From the NCBI RefSeq assembly GCF_000720185.1, contig NZ_JOIY01000015.1:1-64000 (forward strand): a stretch of DNA of 64,000 nucleotides, read 5' to 3'. Each line of letters opens with the position of its first letter. Position 1 is the stretch's first letter. A program made the translations under genes and the position numbers. Below, piece after piece: positions 1 to 8,830 of this stretch. Source of the stretch: Streptomyces sp. NRRL S-340. GTDB taxonomy: Bacteria; Actinomycetota; Actinomycetes; Streptomycetales; Streptomycetaceae. Under the pieces are notes generated by a model. The model ran no database searches. It was not told where the DNA came from and saw only the letters and a list, made by a program, of their open reading frames with translations.

Positions 1-151
1 GTCCGGGGTGGGAGGGCAGGGTGCCGGGAGGAGTGGGGGAGTCCGGGGAGGGGGGAAGGTGCCACGGGGGGGCGGGCCGAAGACGTAGGTCCGCGGGACC
101 AGGCGGGACGGCGCGAAATCCCGATGCAAGGGGCACGAGCGGCTTGAGACC

Positions 152-1588
152 ATGACATCCATGCTCGAAGCCGCCGGTCTCACCCCGACCGCCCCCCGCC
201 GCACCCCGCCGCCGCCCACCTGGCTCGTCATCGCCCTCGCCTGCGCCGGGCAGTTCCTCGTCGTCCTCGACGTGTCCGTCGTCAACGTCGCCCTGCCCTC
301 GATGCGCACCGACCTGGGACTGAGCGGGCCGGGCCTGCAGTGGGTGGTGAACGCCTACGCCATCGCGTTCGCCGGGTTCATGCTGCTCGGCGGCCGGGCC
401 GGCGACCTCTACGGGCGCAAGCGCATGTTCCTGGTCGGGCTCGGCCTGTTCACGCTGGCCTCGCTCGGCGGCGGCCTCGCCCAGGAGGGCTGGCAGCTGC
501 TGCTCGCCCGCGCCGTGCAGGGACTCGGCGCCGCCGTGCTCGCCCCCTCCACGCTGACCCTGCTCACCGCCGCCGTGCCCGAGGGGGCCGCCCGCGCCCG
601 GGCCATAGCCACCTGGACGGCGGTCGGCGCGGGCGGCGGCGCCGCGGGCGGCCTGGTCGGCGGGATCCTCGTGCAGGGCCTGTCGTGGCGGTGGGTCCTG
701 CTGATCAACGTGCCGGTCGGCGCCGTCGTCCTGGCGGCCTCCGCGCGCCGGCTGACGGAGAGCCGGGCCGGCGACCGCAGACGGCTCGACCTGCCGGGCG
801 CGCTGCTGGTCACGGCGGGCCTGGCCACCCTCGCGTACGGCATCTCACAGACCGAGGCCGAGGGCTGGACCGCCGCGGCCACCCTGGTCCCGCTGCTCGG
901 CGGACTCGCCCTGGTCGCCGCCTTCCTCGCGGTGGAGGCGCGCACCGCCGCCCCGCTGATGCCGCTCGCCCTGCTGCGGGTGCGCTCGGTGGCGTCCGCG
1001 AACGCGGCGATGCTCGTCTCCGGCTCGGCGATGTTCTGCATGTGGTTCTTCATGACGCTGTACGCGCAGAACGTCCTCGGCTACTCCCCGCTGGACGCCG
1101 GACTCGCCCTCGTCCCCAGCTCGCTGGCCGTCGTCCTCGGCTCCAAGGTCGCGCCGCGCCTGATGCGGGCGGCGGGCGCGCGCAGCGTCGCCGTGCTGGG
1201 CACGCTGGTGGCGGCGGCCGGGTTCGGCTGGCAGTCGACGATGCGGGCGGACGGGGCGTACCTGACGGCGATCATGTTCCCCGGGATCCTGATGATGCTC
1301 GGCGCGGGCCTGGCCGGGACACCGCTGGCCGCGCTGGCCACCTCGGGCGCCGCCCCCGGCGACGCCGGGCTGGTCTCCGGGCTCATCAACACCTCGCGCA
1401 CCATGGGCGGCTCGCTCGGCCTCGCGGTCATGTCCACCCTCGCCGCGGCCCGCACCGCCGGACGCACCACACCGGTGGGTCTCACGGAGGGGTACGCCCT
1501 GGTCTTCCGGACCGGCACCGCCGTCCTGCTCGCCGGGGCGCTGCTGATGCTGGTGTGGCTGCCGCGCGCGGCACGGAGGGCGCCCTGA
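152..1588 (+). CDS. MFS drug exporter, DHA2 (EmrB/QacA) type
   Basis: A 478-aa integral membrane protein of the 14-helix drug:H+ antiporter family, expected to export small toxic molecules across the cytoplasmic membrane. Visible signatures are LDVSVVNVALP at residues 39-49 in the first helix, which is the family motif D1, and the loop 2-3 motif GGRAGDLYGRK at 80-90. Alternating hydrophobic helices run to the C-terminus. A proline-rich N-terminal tail of about 20 residues precedes helix 1. ATG at 152 is the first start in frame. It converges with the TetR gene at 1722, so that TetR is not obviously its own regulator. Substrate cannot be told from sequence. Confidence 0.9.
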   Translation: MTSMLEAAGLTPTAPRRTPPPPTWLVIALACAGQFLVVLDVSVVNVALPSMRTDLGLSGPGLQWVVNAYAIAFAGFMLLGGRAGDLYGRKRMFLVGLGLFTLASLGGGLAQEGWQLLLARAVQGLGAAVLAPSTLTLLTAAVPEGAARARAIATWTAVGAGGGAAGGLVGGILVQGLSWRWVLLINVPVGAVVLAASARRLTESRAGDRRRLDLPGALLVTAGLATLAYGISQTEAEGWTAAATLVPLLGGLALVAAFLAVEARTAAPLMPLALLRVRSVASANAAMLVSGSAMFCMWFFMTLYAQNVLGYSPLDAGLALVPSSLAVVLGSKVAPRLMRAAGARSVAVLGTLVAAAGFGWQSTMRADGAYLTAIMFPGILMMLGAGLAGTPLAALATSGAAPGDAGLVSGLINTSRTMGGSLGLAVMSTLAAARTAGRTTPVGLTEGYALVFRTGTAVLLAGALLMLVWLPRAARRAP

Positions 1589-1721
1589 GCAGCGGCTGCC
1601 CTCGCGGACCGCTCGCCGCCTCTCCGCCGGCCGGGCACAGGGCGGCCCCGCGCACGGCGGTGATACGCCGACGAGGGGCCCGGCGCCGTGGACACCCTCC
1701 TGGATCCGGCGCGCCCTGCCG

Positions 1722-2420
1722 TCAGGTGGCCCGTTCCCCCGCCCGTTCCTCCAGGTCGAGCAGTCCGGTGGCGGCGACATGGAGGGTGCGGCCCAGCCGC
1801 TCGGCGAAGTCGACCTTCGTGGAGGCGAGTTCGGGGTCGCGCTGCGCTTCGACGACGGCCTGGGAAGGATGGGCGAAGGGCCACAGTCCGGCCGTGGACA
1901 CCACGGTGATGGAGACCAGCTCGCGGGCGGCCGCGGGGCTCAGGGCGGTGATGTGCTCGCGCAGCAGCTCCGCCAGAGCGCCCAGCAACCGGCCGTGGGC
2001 CCGCTTGAAGTCGCGCGCCGACTCCGCGGAGATGTTCCGTTCGAGTTCGGAGCCCAGCGAGCTGAGCAGTTCGCACAGCAGGGTCCGGCGGCCCAGGGAC
2101 CGGGCCAGGGCCTGCGCCACGACGCGGGGCGATGCGGCTCCGGTGCTTCCGGCGGACGCCAGGTCGGCGGGCAGCTCTTCGATCCACCGGGCCAGGTCGC
2201 GGTTGAGGAGTTCGAAGAAGACCGCCTCCCTGGTCTCGAAATAGCGCACGACGTTCGTCTTCGACAGCCCGACGCGCCTGCTGAGTTCCCGCAGGCTGAT
2301 GTCGCTGACGGGCATCTCCGCGAGGAGTTCCGCGGCGGCCGCGAGGATGGTCCGCTTCCGGATCTCGCGCTGTTCGGCGCTGCGGGCGCGCTGGAAACCG
2401 GTCGGCCGGTCGTCTGTCAT
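1722..2420 (-). CDS. TetR-family transcriptional regulator
   Basis: A 232-aa one-component repressor. The helix-turn-helix lies at about residues 35-75: a first helix with RKRTILAAAAELL, then ISLRELSRRVGLSKTNVVRYF, where the usual TetR tyrosine pair appears as VVRYF. The rest is helical ligand-binding/dimer domain. It is the last gene of a minus-strand run: aldo/keto reductase (start 5392), SDR (4214), SDR (3372), then this one, with gaps of 128, 89 and 133 bp. The likely target is therefore the inverted repeat at 5429-5480 in front of the aldo/keto reductase; that link is inference. The start is the ATG at 2420. Confidence 0.88.
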   Translation of the reverse strand: MTDDRPTGFQRARSAEQREIRKRTILAAAAELLAEMPVSDISLRELSRRVGLSKTNVVRYFETREAVFFELLNRDLARWIEELPADLASAGSTGAASPRVVAQALARSLGRRTLLCELLSSLGSELERNISAESARDFKRAHGRLLGALAELLREHITALSPAAARELVSITVVSTAGLWPFAHPSQAVVEAQRDPELASTKVDFAERLGRTLHVAATGLLDLEERAGERAT

Positions 2421-2553
2421 CGTCGCTTCCTCGGGAACTCTCGCGGCTCACCGCTGTGCCGCTCGCGGTAACCCTACGACCTGCCGGTGCCGCCGGGAGC
2501 GGCGGCGCCGGCAGGGGAGCGGTGAGCCCGGGTGCCGGGCCCACCACCGGGCG

Positions 2554-3372
2554 TCACACGGATTCGCTCACGTGTCGCCACTTGGCGTCCGACGCGGCGA
2601 GGGTCTTGGCGGCGAACCGGCCCACCTCGACGGCGTCCTTGCCGAGCAGCAGGTGCAGCGGCGGCTCCTCGGCCTCCACGATGTCCAGCAGGACCTGGGC
2701 GACACGGGCGGGGTCGCCGCTCTGCTTGCCGTCCGAGGCCCGCTGGCGGGCGATGGCGGGTTCGACGACCGGCTTGTAGGGGTCGCTGACCGGCGGAGTG
2801 GCCATGGAGGAGCCGGCCCAGTCGGTGCGCATGGCGCCCGGCTCGGCGACGGTCACCTTGACACCCAGAGGGGCGACTTCCTTGGCGAGGACCTCGGAGA
2901 AGCCGCCGACCGCCCACTTGGCCGCCTGGTAGGCGCCCAGACCGGGGCCGCCCACGCGCCCGCCGACGGAGGAGATCTGGATGATGTGCCCGCGGCCCTG
3001 CGCACGCAGGACGGGAAGGGCGGCCCGGGTGACGTTCACCACGCCGTAGAGGTTGGCGTCGATCTGCGCGCGGAAGGCCTCGTCGGTCATGTCCTCGATG
3101 GCCGCCATGTCGGCGTAACCGGCGTTGTTGACGACCACGTCCAGGCGGCCGAAGGCGTCGACGGCGGCCCGGACGGCCCGGCGTGAGGCTTCGGTGTCGG
3201 TCACGTCCAGGGTGACCAGGCGGACCTTGTCACCGTACTCGTCGGCGAGGTCGGTCAGGGGCGCGGTGCGCCGGGCGGTGGCGACCAGGTTGTCGCCGGC
3301 CTTGAGGACGGCCTCGGCGACGGCCCGGCCCAGTCCGCGGGAACTGCCGGTGACCAGCCAGGTCCTGCTCAT
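2554..3372 (-). CDS. Short-chain dehydrogenase/reductase
   Basis: A 272-aa cytosolic NAD(P)-dependent oxidoreductase of the classical SDR family. Cofactor motif TGSSRGLG at residues 8-15, NNAG at 82-85, catalytic Ser near 135, and Tyr148-x3-Lys152 are all present. Basic residues just after strand 2 (ATARRTAP) favour NADP(H). The reading frame is open far upstream, but the ATG at 3372 places the glycine motif at the normal distance from the N-terminus and sits 89 bp after the stop of the preceding SDR. It is the third gene of the minus-strand redox run that starts at 5392. Substrate unknown. Confidence 0.9.
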   Translation of the reverse strand: MSRTWLVTGSSRGLGRAVAEAVLKAGDNLVATARRTAPLTDLADEYGDKVRLVTLDVTDTEASRRAVRAAVDAFGRLDVVVNNAGYADMAAIEDMTDEAFRAQIDANLYGVVNVTRAALPVLRAQGRGHIIQISSVGGRVGGPGLGAYQAAKWAVGGFSEVLAKEVAPLGVKVTVAEPGAMRTDWAGSSMATPPVSDPYKPVVEPAIARQRASDGKQSGDPARVAQVLLDIVEAEEPPLHLLLGKDAVEVGRFAAKTLAASDAKWRHVSESV

Positions 3373-3461
3373 GATGGTGCCTCGATTCTGGGGGGTGGGA
3401 GGGTGTCTGTCGGAATGGGGTGGAGGGGGAGCCCGAAGGCTCGGGCGGGAGGGGGGCGGGG

Positions 3462-4214
3462 TCAGATGAGGAATCCGCCGTCGACCGCGAGGTGAGCCCC
3501 GGTGACGTAGGAAGCCTCGTCGGAGAGCAGGAAGGCGGCGGCCTTCGCCACTTCCTCGCCGGTGCCGAGCCGGCCGGCCGGGATCTTCCCGGCGATCTTC
3601 GCGACCTCGTCGGGATTGCCCTGCTGACGGGGTACCGGGACGACGCCGGGCTGGAGTTCGTTGATGCGGATGCCGTGCCGGGCCCAGTCGGCCGCCGCGG
3701 CGCGGGTCAGCCCGCGGATGCCGTGCTTGCTCGCGCTGTAGGCGGCGCGGTGGGGCAGACCGCGGTCGGCGAACACGCTGGAGATGTTGACGATGGCCCC
3801 GCCGCCGGCCGCTCTGATGGCCGGGATCTGGTACTTCAGCCCGTGGAAGACGCCGGAGAGGTTGATCCCGATCGTCTTGTTCCACTCCTCCTCCGGCAGG
3901 TCGCAGACGTCGTGGTGCACGCCGGAGGTGCCGGCGTTGTTCACGGCCAGGTGCAGGGCGCCGAAGTGGCGGACGGTCTCGGCGACGGCGTGCTCGACGG
4001 CACGCGGGTCGCTGACGTCGCAGGGAACGGCGAGCGCCTTGCCGCCCGCCCCGGTGATCTCCTCGGCGAGTTCCCTGAGCGGCGCCTCCTGGCGGCCGAG
4101 CAGGGCGACGGCGGCCCCGCGCGCGGCGAGCAGACGGGCGATGGCGGCGCCTATGCCGCTTCCGGCGCCGGTCACGAGCGCGGTCTTGCCGGCGAACTGG
4201 GCTTCATGGTCCAT
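3462..4214 (-). CDS. Short-chain dehydrogenase/reductase
   Basis: A 250-aa classical SDR. Motifs: TGAGSGIG at 15-22, NNAG at 92-95, Ser near 146, Tyr159-x3-Lys163, and the C-terminal YVTGAHLAVDGGF typical of 3-oxoacyl-ACP reductase-like members. ATG at 4214 gives the standard family length; the open frame upstream of it is shadow. It lies between the aldo/keto reductase (128 bp upstream) and the other SDR (89 bp downstream), so the three reductases are probably expressed together. Two SDRs and an AKR together suggest detoxification or modification of carbonyl compounds, but this is inference. Confidence 0.9.
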   Translation of the reverse strand: MDHEAQFAGKTALVTGAGSGIGAAIARLLAARGAAVALLGRQEAPLRELAEEITGAGGKALAVPCDVSDPRAVEHAVAETVRHFGALHLAVNNAGTSGVHHDVCDLPEEEWNKTIGINLSGVFHGLKYQIPAIRAAGGGAIVNISSVFADRGLPHRAAYSASKHGIRGLTRAAAADWARHGIRINELQPGVVPVPRQQGNPDEVAKIAGKIPAGRLGTGEEVAKAAAFLLSDEASYVTGAHLAVDGGFLI

Positions 4215-4342
4215 GAGGTGTGCTCCTTGTCTGTGAGGCGGCCGGGGGATGACCGGCCGGGGCGGGCGGCTGAGCCGAGCGGCCGGGGCGGGGGCCGTGG
4301 CGGCCGCTGCGGCCCCCCGCGCGGGCTGTTCCGCGCCGGGCG

Positions 4343-5392
4343 TCACTTCGCGGTCTCGTCCGCAAGCGTGTTGAGGGCCCCGTACCGGCCGCCCTTGATC
4401 CGAGCGGGGTCGAACATGTCGCTGAGGCGGGCCACGTCGTCGGCGCTGAGCCGGACGGAGGTGGCCGCGAGGTTCGCGCTGATGCGGGCCGGACGTCTGG
4501 AGCCGGGGATGGGGACGATGGCGTGGGGCCGCGCCAGCAACCAGGCGAGAGCGATCTGGCCGGCGGTGCCGCCGGTGCCCGCGGCGAACTCCTCCAGCTC
4601 GGCGACCAGCTGCCGGTTGTGCTCGAAGTTGTCGCCCTGGAACTTGGGCAGGGTGGAGCGGAAGTCGTCCCGGCCGAACTCGGTGCCGGGGGCGAAGGCG
4701 CCGGTGAGCATGCCGCGGCCCAGCGGGCTGTAGGGCACCAGCGTGATCCCGAGCCGCCTGCACTCCGGCAGGACTTCGGCCTCGACGCCCCGTTCCCACA
4801 GCGAGTACTCGCTCTGCAGGGCGGCGACGGGATGAACCGCGTGGGCCCGCCGCAGGACCTCCGGGGTCACCTCGCTCAGCCCGATCGCACGCACCTTGCC
4901 CGCGGCCACCAGTTCGGCCATGGCGCCCACGGTGTCCTCGACGGGGACGGCGGGATCGAGCCGGTGGTAGTAGTACAGGTCGATCCGGTCCGTGCCCAGC
5001 CGCTTCAGGCTCGCCTCGCAGGCGGCCCTCACGTACTCCGGACGACCGTCGAAGAAGCTGCGGCCCCCCGGGCCGGGGCGCGCCGAGAACTTCGTCGCCA
5101 CGACCGCCCGGTCGCGCCGTCCCCGAAGGGCGCGCCCCAGCAACTCCTCGTTGTGGCCGAACCCGGCGACCGGACCGCCCGGAGTGGCACTGCTCGCACC
5201 GTAGTAGTCCGAGGTGTCGAACAGCTCCACTCCGAGGTCGATCGCACTCCGGATGGTGGAGACCGAGGTCTCGGGATCCGCCTCGCCGTAGAACTGCGAC
5301 ATCCCCATGAGCCCGAGCCCGACGGGCCGCACCGAGATGCCGGATCCGCCCAGGGGTGTCCGGGCTGTGTGCGCGGTGCTTTCGATCGACAC
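4343..5392 (-). CDS. Aldo/keto reductase
   Basis: A 349-aa NADPH-dependent (alpha/beta)8-barrel reductase. The catalytic tetrad is complete: Asp59 and Tyr64 in FDTSDYYG, Lys101 in VVATKFS and His143 in YYYHRLD. The C-terminal cofactor loop VPIPGSRRPARI is also there. GTG at 5392 is chosen as start because the family begins just before the GLGLMGMSQFYG strand and a GAAGGTGGG stretch lies 5 nt upstream. It is the first gene of the minus-strand run AKR-SDR-SDR-TetR and is preceded by a 580-bp upstream region with the inverted repeat at 5429-5480. Confidence 0.9.
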   Translation of the reverse strand: MSIESTAHTARTPLGGSGISVRPVGLGLMGMSQFYGEADPETSVSTIRSAIDLGVELFDTSDYYGASSATPGGPVAGFGHNEELLGRALRGRRDRAVVATKFSARPGPGGRSFFDGRPEYVRAACEASLKRLGTDRIDLYYYHRLDPAVPVEDTVGAMAELVAAGKVRAIGLSEVTPEVLRRAHAVHPVAALQSEYSLWERGVEAEVLPECRRLGITLVPYSPLGRGMLTGAFAPGTEFGRDDFRSTLPKFQGDNFEHNRQLVAELEEFAAGTGGTAGQIALAWLLARPHAIVPIPGSRRPARISANLAATSVRLSADDVARLSDMFDPARIKGGRYGALNTLADETAK

Positions 5393-5973
5393 CTGAACCC
5401 ACCTTCGCTCGTACCGTCGGCGACCTATAAGAGGCCACTGGAACTTTATGAGGACGAAGTTAACAGACCACTGGCCTCTTGTCGAGCGGGGAGGGTGCGA
5501 AGGGCTGCCGCGTCCGGTCGCGCGACCGGGCGGAGGCGGGGTGTTTCCGCTCGATGCGGGCGGCGCCGGAGCGCGGAACCAGGCGCCCCCGGCCGACGAC
5601 GTCATGTCGGCGGCTCGCGGGCCGGTCGCTGGGCAGGGGGTGACTGAAGGCGTGGGGCGCCGGGTCAAGTCCCGGCCCGGAGCCGGGTGTTCGCCGCTGC
5701 CCGTGGTGCAGGCCGGGGGTGACGGCCGGTGTGAGGTGCTGCCTCGGCCGCTGCCGGGGCCGGATCCTGCCGGCCCCTCCGCGGCCCGTAAGTCCACTCG
5801 GGGGTTCGGCGGCGGGCGCTGTTCCCGGCCGGGGCGCCGGGGTGCCGGGTCGTCGGGGCCGGGTGCGGGCCGCCTCGGCCGGGTGCGCCCGACCGTCTCG
5901 GGCGGGGGTGCTGGACCTGTCGGTCAGGGCGCCGGGCCGTCTTCCGGAGGGGCCGGCGGGCGGGTGCGCGTGG
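5393..5973. other. Long intergenic region, promoter-bearing
   Basis: 581 bp between the AKR start and the stop of the TetR gene at 5974. The first 90 bp hold the inverted repeat and promoter-like AT-richer sequence described separately. From 5481 to 5973 I see only GC-rich sequence with spurious open frames and no credible ribosome-binding site or gene. Confidence 0.6.
5429..5480. promoter_or_regulatory. Operator-like inverted repeat at AKR-SDR-TetR promoter
   Basis: Arms AAGAGGCCACTGG at 5429-5441 and CCACTGGCCTCTT at 5468-5480 are inverted with one mismatch in 13. A 26-bp AT-richer spacer lies between them and contains ATAAAGT on the minus strand, a possible -10. On the minus strand the left arm runs directly into TTATAGGT, a second possible -10. 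The repeat is 37-88 bp upstream of the AKR GTG. Placement over the promoter, and a TetR gene at the end of the same run, suggest an autoregulatory operator; binding is inferred. Confidence 0.55.
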
Positions 5974-6588
5974 TCAGTGCGACAGGAGCGCCGACGACGC
6001 CTGGGCTTGGAGCCATGCTGTCGCCTGGGCGTGGGGCCAGCCCATCTCCCTCATGGTGCTCCAGGCGGAGATGCCGAAGTAGAACCACATGATGTCGCGC
6101 GTCTGCCGGCGGGTCAGTCCGGCGCGGACTTCCCCGAGGTCGAAGAGCCGGTCGGCGATGACGTCCAGGACGCCCCGGTAATGCTTGATCTTGTATTCGG
6201 CGGCGCCGGCCACGTCGGCGTCGGAGTTGCGGGCGTCCAGCAGCACCGTGAGCGTCTTGGCGTGCCGCTCGATCACCTCGCCGGTACCCGCGGCCGTCAG
6301 CCGCAGGATCTCCTGACCGTCGTCGGCCGCCAGCACCTGCTGCCGGGTCAGCTCCGCCCGCTCGTCGCCGGCGCTGTCCGCGGCCAGGGCCAGGATCAGG
6401 GCGGACTTGCCGCCGATGCTGGCGTACACCGTGTTCAGCGCGACGTCGGCCTCCGCCGCGATGGCGGCGAGGCTCACCCGGCCGTATCCCCGCTCCGCGA
6501 AGAGATCCCTGGCCGCGTCGAGGATCGCCCTGCGGGTCTGCTCCGCGTTCTGGGCGCGGAGCCGGGAGGTGTACGCGCGCGGGCTCAT
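5974..6588 (-). CDS. TetR-family transcriptional regulator
   Basis: A 204-aa TetR repressor. HTH at about residues 20-60 with RRAILDAARDLFAERGYGRVS and IAAEADVALNTVYASIGGKSAL-type recognition helix. The C-terminal ligand domain contains WFYFGISAWSTM. It is divergent from the secreted protein gene at 6728, and a 19-bp inverted repeat (6629-6647) lies in the 139-bp gap, which is the classic arrangement for local auto- and neighbour regulation. ATG 6588 is the first start giving a normal N-terminal arm. Confidence 0.9.
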   Translation of the reverse strand: MSPRAYTSRLRAQNAEQTRRAILDAARDLFAERGYGRVSLAAIAAEADVALNTVYASIGGKSALILALAADSAGDERAELTRQQVLAADDGQEILRLTAAGTGEVIERHAKTLTVLLDARNSDADVAGAAEYKIKHYRGVLDVIADRLFDLGEVRAGLTRRQTRDIMWFYFGISAWSTMREMGWPHAQATAWLQAQASSALLSH

Positions 6589-6628
6589 GGGAGAGATCGT
6601 ACCCAGCGCCGGGTTCGCCGCATGTCGG

Positions 6629-6647
6629 GAACATTGAGTGTATGTTC
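6629..6647. promoter_or_regulatory. Candidate TetR operator
   Basis: Perfect inverted repeat GAACAT-N7-ATGTTC between divergent tetR (start 6588) and the secreted-protein gene (start 6728). The AT-rich context ATTACTAT immediately downstream could hold a promoter. Size and position fit a TetR dimer site; no binding data. Confidence 0.55.
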
Positions 6648-6727
6648 ATTACTATGAAATCGGCCCGAAGGCGCCGCGTGTGCGGTGCCGTGGCAGCCGA
6701 TGCCCCTCTGACAGGAAGCGGAAAGTC

Positions 6728-7738
6728 ATGAGAATCAGACTGGCTGTGCTCGCCTGCGCCGTCACGGTCGCGGCGGCGACCGCCGGGCCGGCCCTCGCTC
6801 AGGCCTCCGCCCAGGCAGCGTCGCGGCCGACGAGCGGCCCTCGCATAGCCGCCCACTTCGACCTGCCGCACGGCCAGACCCCGGAGAACATCGCTCTGGA
6901 GCCGGACGGCACAGCTGTCGTCACCTTCGCCGCCGCCCGCCAGGTGGCCGCCGTCAGCCCGCGGGGCGTCACCCGGATCCTGGCCACCCTTCCCGCGCCC
7001 GCCGATGGCGGCGCGCACACCCCGAGGCTCGGCTTCGCCCTGACCGCGGGTGTCGTCCGGGCCCACGACGGAACGCTGTACTTCCTCTACGCCAGCGGCA
7101 CCGCGGACCTGACCGGCCTGTGGCGACTGCGTCCGGGCCACGCCCCGCACCGCATCGCGGCACTCCCCGCCGACGGACTTCCGAACGGGCTGGCATTGGA
7201 CGAGCGCCATGACCGGCTCTACATGGCGGACTCCGCGCTGGGAAAGATCTACACGGTGCCCACCAGGGGCGGTACGCCCACCACGTGGTCCGCCGCTCCC
7301 GAACTCGCCCCGGCCGGCTTCCTGGGCGTCAACGGCCTGAAGGTCCACCAGGGCGCGCTGTGGGCGACCAACCTGGACCGGGGCACCGTGGTGCGCATCC
7401 CGTTCGGCCCCGGGGGCCGGCCCGGACCCGTCAGGATCACGGCCAGGGGGCTGGCAGGCATCGACGACTTCGCCTTCACCGGCCGGGGGGACGAGATCCT
7501 GGCCGCTCTCGACGGCCCCGACGAAGTCGTGCTCGTCCAGCCGGACGGCACCTCCACGACCGTGCTCACCGGCGCGGACGGCCTCCAGAACCCGACCTCC
7601 GTCGCGGTGCGCCGAAACGTCGCCTACATACCCAGTGCCGCCTACGCCACCGCCTCCGACCCCAACCTCCTGATCGCTCCCGTGCCGGGTCCCGAGGGCA
7701 GCACCGGGCACACCCCTGACCACCGCCGGCCGCGGTAG
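6728..7738 (+). CDS. Secreted SMP-30/gluconolactonase-like beta-propeller protein
   Basis: A 336-aa exported protein. Residues 1-25 (MRIRLAVLACAVTVAAATAG then PALAQA) form a Sec signal peptide with an ALA-type cleavage site. The mature part has repeated blades typical of SMP-30/gluconolaconase-like six-bladed propellers, for example LPNGLALDERHDRLYMADS, then a GVNGLKVHQGALWATN blade. Family members bind a divalent metal and hydrolyse lactones, but here no specific substrate can be given. The ATG at 6728 is preferred over the longer open frame from 6638 because it begins directly with the signal peptide and has AGGAAGCGGAAAGTC before it. Divergent from a TetR gene that probably controls it. 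Confidence 0.8.
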   Translation: MRIRLAVLACAVTVAAATAGPALAQASAQAASRPTSGPRIAAHFDLPHGQTPENIALEPDGTAVVTFAAARQVAAVSPRGVTRILATLPAPADGGAHTPRLGFALTAGVVRAHDGTLYFLYASGTADLTGLWRLRPGHAPHRIAALPADGLPNGLALDERHDRLYMADSALGKIYTVPTRGGTPTTWSAAPELAPAGFLGVNGLKVHQGALWATNLDRGTVVRIPFGPGGRPGPVRITARGLAGIDDFAFTGRGDEILAALDGPDEVVLVQPDGTSTTVLTGADGLQNPTSVAVRRNVAYIPSAAYATASDPNLLIAPVPGPEGSTGHTPDHRRPR

Positions 7739-7980
7739 AAAGGAGGGCCGGCGCGGGGGAGACAGGTGCCGGCAGAACCCTGGGCGCGGCCCCCGACGGG
7801 ACTTCGGCGGGCCGGCGGCACGATCCCCCACCGGGCCCGCGCCACCCCCGCACCGCCCCGCACAGGGCGTGCCGCGCTCGCCGGGAAAGCCCATCTGACC
7901 TGGGCTTTCCGGCCGTCCGCCGCTACGGTCGCGGTACCGGAACGGGCCCGGCGGAGGGCCCGGTGAGAGGGGGAGCCCGC

Positions 7981-8817
7981 ATGGGCCAGGACACGGACCG
8001 GCACACGGAGCGGAGCGCGAACGCAGACGGGGACGCAGACGGGGACACGGGCGGGGGCGCGGACGGGGACGCGGCCCGTGACATCCGTACCGTGGACGAC
8101 GTACTCCGGCTGCTGGACGGGCTGTTCGCGCCGGACGCCGACCGGTGGTCGGACGGCGCGGCCGGCTGGTGGGACGGCTTCTACGCCGACCGGACGCGGC
8201 CGGTGCCGTTCTTCGCCGCCCGGCCGGACGAGAACCTGGTGGAGTGGCTCGACTCCGGGCTGATCGACGGCCGGCGTGCGCTGGACCTCGGGTGCGGGCC
8301 GGGCCGCAACGCCCTGCACCTCGCGGCGCGCGGCTTCGAGGTCGACGCCGTGGACCTGTCGCCGGCCGCCGTGGCGTGGGCGCGGGAACGGGCCCGGGAG
8401 GCCGGCGCCGAGGTGCGGTTCCTGTGCGGGGACGCCTTCGCGGCGGCCGGCGACCGGCTCACCGGGCCGTACGACCTGGTCTACGACTCCGGCTGCTTCC
8501 ACCATCTGCCACCCCACCGCAGGATCAGCTACCTCGCCCTGCTGGAGCGGGTCCTCGCCCCCGGCGGCCGGTTCGCCCTCACCTGTTTCGCCGCCGGTGC
8601 CATGGGCTGCGAGCTGCCCGACGCCGAGCTGTACCGCACCTCCCGGCTGCACGGCGGCCTCGCCTACACCCCCGGATCGCTGCGCCGGATCTTCTCGGGG
8701 CTGCGGGAGGTGGAGCTGCGCCGGATGCGTGACGAGCCGGACGGATCGCCGTGCTTCGGGGAGGACTTCCTGTGGACGGCACTGTTCCGGAACGAGCCCG
8801 CGGGCGCCGGGACCTGA
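7981..8817 (+). CDS. SAM-dependent methyltransferase (class I)
   Basis: A 278-aa cytosolic methyltransferase. The N-terminal 40 residues are Asp/Gly-rich low complexity, built from repeated GACGCGGACGG-like codons. Motif I is LDLGCGPGRNALHLAARGF at about residues 101-119, followed by an acidic VDAVDLS end of strand 2, VRFLCGDAF, and motif IV LVYDSGCFHHLPPHRR. ATG 7981 is chosen over the GTG at 7963 because AGAGGGGGA lies 7 nt upstream of it. It resembles methyltransferase-domain proteins of the Methyltransf_25 or thiopurine-methyltransferase-like group; substrate unknown. Confidence 0.85.
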   Translation: MGQDTDRHTERSANADGDADGDTGGGADGDAARDIRTVDDVLRLLDGLFAPDADRWSDGAAGWWDGFYADRTRPVPFFAARPDENLVEWLDSGLIDGRRALDLGCGPGRNALHLAARGFEVDAVDLSPAAVAWARERAREAGAEVRFLCGDAFAAAGDRLTGPYDLVYDSGCFHHLPPHRRISYLALLERVLAPGGRFALTCFAAGAMGCELPDAELYRTSRLHGGLAYTPGSLRRIFSGLREVELRRMRDEPDGSPCFGEDFLWTALFRNEPAGAGT

Positions 8818-8830
8818 CCTCCCGGTCCCT

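Noticed and set aside
1-151. Feature at the left window edge
   Set aside because: Only G-rich sequence and the upstream region of the first MFS gene; no gene end or signal could be supported.
5448-6092. Plus-strand 214-aa open frame in the AKR-tetR gap
   Set aside because: Gly/Arg-rich shadow sequence without ribosome-binding site, overlapping the TetR gene antisense.
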